A program made the translations under genes and the position numbers. DNA of 64,000 bases from Streptococcus ruminicola (GTDB lineage Bacteria; Bacillota; Bacilli; Lactobacillales; Streptococcaceae), in assembly GCF_011387195.1 (NCBI RefSeq), contig NZ_CP046919.1, positions 1,798,001-1,862,000 of the forward strand, written 5' to 3'. The notes below the pieces were generated by a model. The model did no database searches. It worked only from the letters and a program-made list of their open reading frames with translations, and was not told where the DNA came from. Each line of letters opens with the position of its first letter. Positions within the stretch are counted from its first letter, which is position 1. Of the stretch, positions 55,902 to 64,000 are shown piece by piece.

Positions 55902-58900
55902 TTAAATATCGTTCACTTTGACAAATGGATTGCCTAAACCATTGATATCACCTGATTGGGTACTTTGTTCTCTCCAAAGCCATTCGATAGGATACCAACC
56001 GTTGTTTGCTGCATTATATGGGTCATAAACGTAAGTATTTCCATTTGAATACCCTTTAAGAACAATTTCGTGACTTGTTCCAAATCCCCAAGGTGAGAAC
56101 TTATCTTGTTGAACAGCAGCCAGAACGTGGTGTCCTTCTTTTAATGCCTCTGACAATTGTGATGAACTATGAATTACCGTTGCTGTCATTCCCCAATGTT
56201 GCGCTGCAATCACGACACCTCGTCCAGTTGTTCCAGCATCACCACGATTGAATTCGACTGTATTGTTGTAAAGATAAGCACAGACAGTTGTCGGCAAAAT
56301 TTCCGTTCCTGTTAATGAAGAAACAACCATAGCTACACTAGTTGGGGCACAAGCTGTTGAAGCCATTCTATAGCCTCCAAAAGTAATATTTGCCCAGCGT
56401 CCATCACGCTGATTGTAATAAGGTGTATTGAAGTTCGTACGTTTGACTGTAAATTCTGTTGATGTCAAGAAATACATTTGTCCGTTATCAGATTGGTAAA
56501 CATGAATGTGATAAGTTCCTGTCCCAGAGTGATTAGCTACATTAACTAGTCCTGTGGCATTTGACCCTGATGTTGTCGCATCATACCATCTGATATCATC
56601 TTGATCATTTACATCAGACCAAACGGCATATTTTACAGTACCATTTGAGTAAACACCAGAAACATTAACACCGTAAACACCAGTTCCTTTATAAGTCGTT
56701 GAAACACTAGTGGTTACTTCCTTGTTATTAAAAGCATATTGACCAAGGTTATAACCAACAGTTTCACCATCTTTGGTCTTAACATAAACATGGACCGTAT
56801 AGTCTGCAGAAATGTTATGATGATATTTTTCGTCAACCGTAATAATGACTTTTCCGTTTGAAACGTTTGAACTTGTATACCAATGAAGATTTTTCTGTGC
56901 AGAATCAGACCAAGCAGCCACTGTAACACTAGAAATGTCTTTTGAAGACTCTGTTTCCGCAATCACAACTTCTAAGCTACCTTTTGAAGCATCGTAATTT
57001 TGAACAACTACTGTTGGTTTTGTTAGTGACTCATTAAAAATTAGATCAACACCGTCTGAGCCTGAAAGGCATGTAAAGGAATGAGTGACTTCATTTGTAC
57101 CATAAACATGAACATTGTAATGTCCAGACTCAAACTTATGATTTTTAGCGTAGAAAGTGTAGACATAAGAGCCATCTTCTTGCTTAGTAGCATGATACCA
57201 TTTCATATCATCTTGACCATTTTTACTTGTCCAAGTTGGTAATTGAATATCATGAACATAAACTGGAACATCTGTCACCGTTACTTTTGCAGAATAGTCT
57301 GTTAACTTTTCAATTTGAACCCTTACTTCTGGTTTTGTCACGTTAATACTTGTTGCACTGATACATACCATTTTTCCCTTAACAACAGCATAGGTGTGAA
57401 TAAGATATGTCCCATAATCGCCAGTATACTTAGCCGTTAGTTGACCGTTGGTTGGAACTTTGTACCAAATTAAGTCATCTTGATCATTGTTGGCTGACCA
57501 AACGGCATGGTAAACGGTCAAATCTGAGCTAACATCGCTTGGCATGCTGATTTGAATACCGTTAGTCGTTAAAGTTGGCTGAACATGAACATCACTGAAA
57601 TGGTAATCAGCTTCTATGCTTGTTCCTGTTAGACAAGTTAGGGAATTCGTAACTGCATTCGTTCCATAGACATGAACATTGTATTTACCACCTTCTAGAT
57701 TGTGTTCAGCAATACTGAAGATTCTTGTAAAGGTGCCATCGGCGTTCTTAGTAGTGCTATACCACTGGATGTCATCCTGACCGCCTTTTTCTGTCCAAGT
57801 TGGTAGTTGAATACTAGTGATGTATATTGGGGTATCACTAACTGTCACTTTGTAACTTGTCTCATTAATTTTAGTGATTGTCACTTTAGCACTTGGTTTT
57901 GGAACATCAATACTTGTCGCACTGATACATACCATTTTTCCCTTAACAACAGCATAGGTGTGAATAAGATATGTCCCATAATCGCCAGTATACTTAGCTA
58001 TCAGTTGACCATTAGCTGGAACTTTGTACCAAATCAAATCGTCTTGGTCATTTTTGGCTGACCAAACAGCATGGTAAACGGTCATATCTGAGCTAACATC
58101 ACTTGGCATGCTAATTTGAATACCATTTGCTGTCAAAGTTGGTTGAACATGAACATCACTGAAATGGTAATCAGATTGGAAGCTTGTGCCTGTTAAACAA
58201 GTCAATGAATTCGTAACTGCACTTGTCCCATAAACATGGACATTATATTTACCACTTTCTAGGTTGTGCTCAGCGATACTAAAGGTTCTTGTAAAAGTGC
58301 CGTCAGCATTTTGAGTAGTACTATACCACTGAATATCATCCTGACCACCTTTTTCTGTCCAAGTTGGTAGTTGAATACTAGTGATGTAAACTGGAATATC
58401 ACTGACTGTCACTTTGTAAGTTGTGCCATTGACTTTTGTGATTGTGACCTTAGCACTTGGTTTTGGAACATCAATGGTACGACCATTTAAACCAATCATT
58501 TGACCATTGAGATTTTGGTAAGTATGGATATTGTATTTTCCGTATGAACCAGTGTATTTGGCTACGACATGTCCATTGCTATCAGCTGTGTACCAAATAA
58601 GATCATCTTGACCATTGACCTCAGACCAAACGGCAAACATGATTTTAGCACCTGCTGGAATGGTCTGGTTGTACTGAATATCAAAACCTTTGTTCGTTAA
58701 GGTCGCACTGGTTACTTCGTCTGTAGCGTTTCCTGTTGCTCTGCGTTCAGCAACAAGTTTTTGATTGTCATTAGCAGTAATTTCAAGCTTAACGTTTTGT
58801 GATTCATCCGTAAGCTGACTGTTAGCATTAGCATCAACGATTGACTCAGTTTGATTTTCAGAAAGATTGTCAACCTGCTCAGACTCAGCACCTGTGGAAT

Positions 58901-59252
58901 TACTGCCATCAGTAACTGCTGATTTATCGTCATTTACTTCTGTTTGCTCAGTAGTTGTCGTACTTTGCTCACCATTAATTGAACTAGATGCTGACTCAGA
59001 ATTAAGCTCATTTGCCTTATCATTTTCTGGCAAATCACTAGTTTCTTCAGACAAACCAGCATCAGCCTGATAATTTTCACTATTGACATCAGCTAACACG
59101 CTATTAACAGTGGCGCTCGTACTTGCTTGCACTTCATCAGCGCAAACACCACCAGCTCCAATAGCCGTCAGCAAGACACCTGATAACAAAAGTGTTCCAA
59201 TAACACCGTAGGCTTTTGATTTTTTTATTGTTCCGTGACCTTTAACTCTCAT
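55902..59252 (-). CDS. Secreted protein with eight GBS Bsp-like repeats and a C39-like peptidase domain
   Basis: 1116 residues. The signal peptide has KKSKAYGVIGTLLLSG and a likely cut after GGVCADE near residue 39. A Ser/Thr/Glu/Asn-rich low-complexity stalk spans about 45-175. Eight Bsp-like repeats, each with a QDDxxWY or similar core and a VHVY/IHTY end, run from about 180 to 938. The C-terminus (about 940-1116) is a C39-like peptidase domain with Cys in ACAPTSVAMV, His in TSHEIVLKGY and Asp in YVYDPYN. There is no LPXTG motif. GGAG 6 nt before the ATG at 59252 sets the start. Probably binds or cuts cell-wall or host material; this is inference. Confidence 0.85.
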   Translation of the reverse strand: MRVKGHGTIKKSKAYGVIGTLLLSGVLLTAIGAGGVCADEVQASTSATVNSVLADVNSENYQADAGLSEETSDLPENDKANELNSESASSSINGEQSTTTTEQTEVNDDKSAVTDGSNSTGAESEQVDNLSENQTESIVDANANSQLTDESQNVKLEITANDNQKLVAERRATGNATDEVTSATLTNKGFDIQYNQTIPAGAKIMFAVWSEVNGQDDLIWYTADSNGHVVAKYTGSYGKYNIHTYQNLNGQMIGLNGRTIDVPKPSAKVTITKVNGTTYKVTVSDIPVYITSIQLPTWTEKGGQDDIQWYSTTQNADGTFTRTFSIAEHNLESGKYNVHVYGTSAVTNSLTCLTGTSFQSDYHFSDVHVQPTLTANGIQISMPSDVSSDMTVYHAVWSAKNDQDDLIWYKVPANGQLIAKYTGDYGTYLIHTYAVVKGKMVCISATSIDVPKPSAKVTITKINETSYKVTVSDTPIYITSIQLPTWTEKGGQDDIQWYSTTKNADGTFTRIFSIAEHNLEGGKYNVHVYGTNAVTNSLTCLTGTSIEADYHFSDVHVQPTLTTNGIQISMPSDVSSDLTVYHAVWSANNDQDDLIWYKVPTNGQLTAKYTGDYGTYLIHTYAVVKGKMVCISATSINVTKPEVRVQIEKLTDYSAKVTVTDVPVYVHDIQLPTWTSKNGQDDMKWYHATKQEDGSYVYTFYAKNHKFESGHYNVHVYGTNEVTHSFTCLSGSDGVDLIFNESLTKPTVVVQNYDASKGSLEVVIAETESSKDISSVTVAAWSDSAQKNLHWYTSSNVSNGKVIITVDEKYHHNISADYTVHVYVKTKDGETVGYNLGQYAFNNKEVTTSVSTTYKGTGVYGVNVSGVYSNGTVKYAVWSDVNDQDDIRWYDATTSGSNATGLVNVANHSGTGTYHIHVYQSDNGQMYFLTSTEFTVKRTNFNTPYYNQRDGRWANITFGGYRMASTACAPTSVAMVVSSLTGTEILPTTVCAYLYNNTVEFNRGDAGTTGRGVVIAAQHWGMTATVIHSSSQLSEALKEGHHVLAAVQQDKFSPWGFGTSHEIVLKGYSNGNTYVYDPYNAANNGWYPIEWLWREQSTQSGDINGLGNPFVKVNDI
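57327..58454 (-). repeat. Tandem 564-bp in-frame duplication in the Bsp-like gene
   Basis: Codons 459-646 repeat codons 271-458 (numbered from an ATG 4 codons upstream), each unit being two Bsp-like repeats of 188 residues in total. The units occupy 57891-58454 and 57327-57890 and are nearly identical in protein and highly similar in DNA, suggesting recent duplication or gene conversion. Confidence 0.85.
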
Positions 59253-59287
59253 AATAATCTCCAATAAACTTTTTAATCTTTAAGTTT

Positions 59288-59320
59288 ATTCTATCACTTT
59301 TTATGAAAAAGCGCTTTCTT
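59288..59320 (-). promoter_or_regulatory. Promoter and cre-like site of the Bsp-like gene
   Basis: TAGAAT (59288-59293) is the likely -10. The region of the -35 holds a GAAAGCGCTTTTTC-like palindrome (AAAGCGCTTT core at about 59308-59317), two mismatches from the cre consensus. Confidence 0.3.
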
Positions 59321-59336
59321 ATTTTCCGTTTATTTC

Positions 59337-59370
59337 AAAAAATCCCCGCTAAAAGAGCGAGGAATTTATT
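59337..59370 (-). terminator. Terminator of bglA
   Basis: CGCT/AGCG-centred stem with flanking ATTCC.../GGGGAT pairs and T6 on the minus strand. Confidence 0.7.
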
Positions 59371-59378
59371 TATCAGTT

Positions 59379-60947
<1,569 letters not shown>

Positions 60948-60976
60948 TTATTATCTTGGAAAATGATACTATCCCA

Positions 60977-61630
60977 CTACAAATACGCTGACAAAATCTC
61001 AGACACCACACGATAACCATCGACATTAAGGTGAAGGCCATCAACCGTACGATTTAGTGGCAACTCACCACTTTCATCGCACAAAGCACCATGAAGATTA
61101 AGGTATGTCACACCATCTCCTGACAAGTCAGACAACAAAGCATTTAATCGATTGATACTATCATTATTACGATGACTTGGTGTGCGGACGAATCTTGGTG
61201 ACTCATTCATTGGAAAAACAGAAAGCAAGATAATCTGAGTTTCAGGCAACTTTTGTTGAATAGTAGCTATGATAGTCTCAATCGTTTCACGCACTTCTTC
61301 TGGCTGTCTGGTCTTTAAATCATTAACCCCAATCAAGAGAACAACTTTACTTGGTTTCAAATCTAAAACTTGTGTATTCAGATGTTCTAAAAGCTGCAAA
61401 CTGTTGATGCCATGAACACCGCGGTTATAAAGCGGTAAATCCGACGTCAGCATTTCATGAATAGGAAAAAACTCAGTGATAGAATCTCCAGCAAAGACAA
61501 CATTTGGCTGTTTTACCAGTTGATTCAAAGCGTCGTATTTTTCCCACAACTGTGCTTGTTGGTCAGCTAAGATTTGCTTACGAAATTCTATCACATCAGC
61601 TTTGTGATATAGTTCTTGAAAATCAGTCAT
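60977..61630 (-). CDS. SGNH/GDSL hydrolase
   Basis: A 217-residue esterase-type hydrolase with no signal peptide. Block I FAGDSITEFF is near residue 48, block III IGVNDLKT near 102, and block V DGLHLNVDGY near 200 supplies Asp and His. It resembles the alpha-subunit class of platelet-activating-factor acetylhydrolases. The substrate is unknown; acyl groups on sugars or lipids are possible. AAGGAG precedes the ATG. It lies between bglA and a Cof-type phosphatase on the same strand. Confidence 0.87.
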   Translation of the reverse strand: MTDFQELYHKADVIEFRKQILADQQAQLWEKYDALNQLVKQPNVVFAGDSITEFFPIHEMLTSDLPLYNRGVHGINSLQLLEHLNTQVLDLKPSKVVLLIGVNDLKTRQPEEVRETIETIIATIQQKLPETQIILLSVFPMNESPRFVRTPSHRNNDSINRLNALLSDLSGDGVTYLNLHGALCDESGELPLNRTVDGLHLNVDGYRVVSEILSAYL

Positions 61631-61654
61631 TTTTTCTCCTTTTTGACTATTCTA

Positions 61655-62473
61655 TCACAAATCTGACTCATTCAAGAAATGACGAGCAAGAACTTGCAAA
61701 ACACCATTTTCTTGATTTGACGGAGCTTGATAGTTGGCTACGTTTTTAATTTCCTGCGGAGCATTTGCCATCGCAAAAGAATATTTAGCCAGTTTTAACA
61801 TCTCAATATCATTGCCACCGTCACCAAAAACCATCAGATTTTCAGGACCATAGCCCCAGTGATTGAGCAAGAAATCAAGGCCAGTTCCTTTATGCACATG
61901 CGATGGAATGACATCAATACAACCAAAACCACTAGAGGTTGCCGTTAGTTGATAATCCGCAAATAAAGTGTTAATTTCATCTCTCACTTGGAAAGTCAAT
62001 TCATCACGAACCAGTAAAGTGACTTTAAAATAATCATCCTCAGGAATTGGATGTAGATTATCAACGTATTTTAAAACAGGCAAATAATAGCTAAGCAAAT
62101 CCTTGATTTTTTTCGGTGTCGACATTGGCAAGTATGACGATGCCTTTCCTGCCAAGTTAATCACCGTATCTGGATAATGTTTTTCGATATAATTAACCAA
62201 AGCAGAAATGGCTTCTACTGTTTCAAATTCTTCCTGCAAAGTTCGACCATTTTCAATGATGTGACCGCCATTTTCAGCCACAAAAGACATTAAATGTTTG
62301 TGTTTAGGAAATTGTTGGATAATCTGACGATACTGGTTACCACTTGCCACCACAAATTTGATGCCTTCTGCCATAAAACGATCAAACAAACGATCAAATA
62401 AAACCTTGTCATAAGTCTTTTTATCTGTTAAAAAGGTTCCGTCCATATCAGTTGCAATTACTTTTACTGTCAT
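61655..62473 (-). CDS. Cof-type HAD phosphatase (second)
   Basis: A 272-residue HAD IIB phosphatase with motif I IATDMDGTFLTDKK, motif II VVASGNQYRQ near 42 and motif IV FGDGGNDIEML near 218. The ATG at 62473 follows AAGGAGG. It is paralogous to the gene at 54976. It lies 24 nt after the GDSL hydrolase gene when read in operon order, so the two may share a transcript. Substrate unknown. Confidence 0.87.
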   Translation of the reverse strand: MTVKVIATDMDGTFLTDKKTYDKVLFDRLFDRFMAEGIKFVVASGNQYRQIIQQFPKHKHLMSFVAENGGHIIENGRTLQEEFETVEAISALVNYIEKHYPDTVINLAGKASSYLPMSTPKKIKDLLSYYLPVLKYVDNLHPIPEDDYFKVTLLVRDELTFQVRDEINTLFADYQLTATSSGFGCIDVIPSHVHKGTGLDFLLNHWGYGPENLMVFGDGGNDIEMLKLAKYSFAMANAPQEIKNVANYQAPSNQENGVLQVLARHFLNESDL

Positions 62474-62554
62474 AACACCCTCCTTGTCCCCCATTATACG
62501 CTAGCTTTCTGAAAAAAGCTTTGAGTATATTCAGAAAAAATGATACTATGACAC

Positions 62555-62588
62555 GAAAAAAGATGATTTAGTTTAAAAATCATCTTTC
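62555..62588 (-). terminator. Terminator of the aldo/keto reductase gene
   Basis: AAAGATGATT/AATCATCTTT stem with T6 on the minus strand. Confidence 0.8.
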
Positions 62589-62598
62589 CATAAATATT

Positions 62599-63435
62599 TT
62601 AAAAATCCACTTGATCAGGATTAGGTGCACTAGACTCAACTTTTAAATTCGTTAACTTATCCATATCTTCATCTGACATAGTCACACCAAAAGCATCAAA
62701 ATTACTCTCAATTCTTTTAGGAGTTACAGATTTTGGTAATGGAAGAAATCCTTGTTGAAGGCTCCAAGTTAAAACCAACTTAGCAACTGATGTCTGATAT
62801 TTTTCAGCCAATTCTTTTAAGAATGGGTGATTAAAAACATCCCCTTGACCAAATGGACTCCAAGCTTCAATTAAAATGTCATTTTGATTGCAAAAATCAA
62901 CTACTTCTTTTTGATAAATTCCCGGTGAAAGTCTAATTTGATTAACGCTTGGTTTAATCCTTGCTGTTTTTAAAAGGGCTTCTAAGTGATGTGGTAAGAA
63001 ATTGCTGACACCTATGCTGCGAATTTTTCCTGCTGCTACTGCCTCTTCCATTGCTTTCCAAATCGAACGATTTCTTTCTTCCCAGTTTTCCCTGAAAGCA
63101 AGCGGATTTGGCCAATGAATTAAGTACAAATCAACAAAGTCAAGGCCTAACTTTTCTAATGAAGTATCAATAGCTTCCCTAGCTTCTTGATAGTTCCCAA
63201 CATTATTCCAAAGTTTTGTGGTTACAAAAATCTCTTTTCTATCAATGCCACTATCTCTTATAGCCTGACCAACGCTTTCCTCGTTTCCGTAAATTGCTGC
63301 TGTATCAATATGACGGTAACCAACTTTCAACGCAGTCTTTACAGCTTGATAGGCCTCTTCTCCATTTTTAGATTGCCAAGTTCCAAAACCAAGTTTTGGA
63401 ATAAGGTTTCCATCATTTAAAAGATAATTTTCCAT
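62599..63435 (-). CDS. Aldo/keto reductase
   Basis: A 278-residue NADPH-dependent AKR of the 2,5-diketo-gluconate reductase-like class. The catalytic tetrad is visible: Asp in YRHIDTAAIYGNE near 46 with Tyr at 51, Lys in VTTKLWN near 76 and His in YLIHWPNP near 109. The C-terminal cofactor loop LPKSVTPKRIESN is near 235. The ATG at 63435 has GGAG 8 nt upstream. The SDR gene lies upstream on the same strand, 44 nt away; both are oxidoreductases. Substrate unknown. Confidence 0.9.
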   Translation of the reverse strand: MENYLLNDGNLIPKLGFGTWQSKNGEEAYQAVKTALKVGYRHIDTAAIYGNEESVGQAIRDSGIDRKEIFVTTKLWNNVGNYQEAREAIDTSLEKLGLDFVDLYLIHWPNPLAFRENWEERNRSIWKAMEEAVAAGKIRSIGVSNFLPHHLEALLKTARIKPSVNQIRLSPGIYQKEVVDFCNQNDILIEAWSPFGQGDVFNHPFLKELAEKYQTSVAKLVLTWSLQQGFLPLPKSVTPKRIESNFDAFGVTMSDEDMDKLTNLKVESSAPNPDQVDF

Positions 63436-63479
63436 TATGTACTCTCCCATATTCTTTTTCAATAGTTAAACTTTAATTA

Positions 63480-64000
63480 TTACCTCATACGAATTTCCCA
63501 GACTGTATTCTCAGCCTTACAAGCATACAGAATTCCTTGAGCGACATCATCTGCTGTCTCCCAATGTGCTGCTTCTACACTTTCTTTCGTTCTTCCATAA
63601 CCAACTTCAAATTCAGTCTTTGTAGCACTTGGACAAACAACACAAGTTTTAATTCCTTGTGAGCGTAATTCTTTATCAATCGCTTGTGATAATCCGCGCT
63701 GAGCAAATTTTGTCATCGTATAAATTGTTTCATCTCCATGACCAACATGACCAGTTACAGAAGATACGAAAATAATTTTACCTTGACGTTTTTTCAGCAT
63801 TTCGATAGCTGCATATTTTGAAAAAATAAATGATGAAAAAACGTTAGTATCCATTATTTCGTAATAGTCATCACTAGTTGATTCAACCAAAGGAATTAAT
63901 TTACCAATACCGGCATTGTTAACTAAAATATCAATCCTTCCAAAGGTTTCAATTGCTAATGAAACTGTTTGAATAGCTGTCTTTTCTTGGCAAACATCAC
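63480..64000 (-). CDS. Short-chain dehydrogenase (N-terminus beyond the window)
   Basis: The last about 172 codons of an SDR-family NAD(P)-dependent oxidoreductase. NNAG is readable near 63918-63930, the catalytic Ser is in FVSSVTGH, and the YxxxK pair is YTMTKFAQRGL. The frame stays open to the right edge and continues DVCQEKTAIQTV upstream, so the cofactor glycine motif lies outside. Substrate unknown. Confidence 0.87.
   Translation of the reverse strand, partial: DVCQEKTAIQTVSLAIETFGRIDILVNNAGIGKLIPLVESTSDDYYEIMDTNVFSSFIFSKYAAIEMLKKRQGKIIFVSSVTGHVGHGDETIYTMTKFAQRGLSQAIDKELRSQGIKTCVVCPSATKTEFEVGYGRTKESVEAAHWETADDVAQGILYACKAENTVWEIRMR

Noticed and set aside
57327..58454. CRISPR-like or mobile repeat array
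   Set aside because: The repeats are long, in frame and protein-coding Bsp-like units; there are no spacers, transposase or target duplications.
55902..59252. LPXTG substrate of the sortase at the left edge
   Set aside because: The C-terminus ends GNPFVKVNDI with no LPXTG, hydrophobic segment or charged tail.

Overview
This is chromosomal DNA from a low-GC Firmicute, almost certainly a Streptococcus. The gene orders gyrA-srtA with ldh divergent, rpsT-ciaRH and pstSCAB1B2-phoU, a water-forming NADH oxidase, a tandem glycine riboswitch in front of a symporter, and a GBS Bsp-like surface protein all point to that genus. A bovis/equinus-type species is plausible from the gene content, but this is inference. 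The window is mostly core genome. I see no rRNA, tRNA, insertion sequence, prophage or CRISPR array.

Layout: 1-5.6 kb holds the 5' part of sortase A, gyrA, the divergent L-lactate dehydrogenase and NADH oxidase. 5.6-11.3 kb is a nucleoside uptake and breakdown cluster (deoC, BmpA-type lipoprotein, two-domain ATPase, two permeases), with unusually structured control regions. 11.7-18.5 kb has an RsmC-type methyltransferase, coaA, rpsT, the CiaRH two-component system and pepN. 18.7-23.8 kb is the phosphate transport operon. 23.8-31.8 kb carries RNA modification (RsmF-like, TruB), redox genes (gor, a CPYC thioredoxin-like protein, spx), a ZIP metal transporter, an inositol-phosphatase-like gene and ribF. 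31.8-35.6 kb has a DUF1858/DUF438-hemerythrin-PAS pair and an HsdS-like single recognition domain next to a DUF2130 coiled-coil protein. 35.6-39.7 kb is an ABC exporter of the MacB/FtsX class with a divergent TetR regulator. 39.7-42.4 kb has tpx, an AlkD-like protein and an O-acetylhomoserine sulfhydrylase.

42.5-47.6 kb is one TPP-riboswitch-controlled thiamine salvage operon (thiW, a methyltransferase, a HAD phosphatase, tenA, thiD, thiM, thiE). 47.7-53.1 kb has pcrA, with two overlapping mini-ORFs in its leader, then pdxST divergent from pdxR. 53.1-55.0 kb is a tandem glycine riboswitch and an alanine/glycine:cation symporter. 55.0-64.0 kb has two Cof-type HAD phosphatases, a large secreted protein with eight Bsp-like repeats and a C39-like domain, a CcpA-linked 6-phospho-beta-glucosidase, a GDSL hydrolase, an aldo/keto reductase and a partial short-chain dehydrogenase.

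The most interesting items are regulatory or poorly characterised. They are a perfect 29-bp dyad at an extended -10 promoter upstream of deoC, with a second related dyad; a structured 193-nt gap between deoC and bmpA; a two-step overlapping mini-ORF cascade leading into pcrA, which lacks its own Shine-Dalgarno; the DUF438/DUF1858 operon; the orphan HsdS-like/DUF2130 pair; two unexplained enzymes inside the thiamine operon; and a 564-bp in-frame duplication in the Bsp-like protein. All function calls rest on reading motifs and order; no database search was run.
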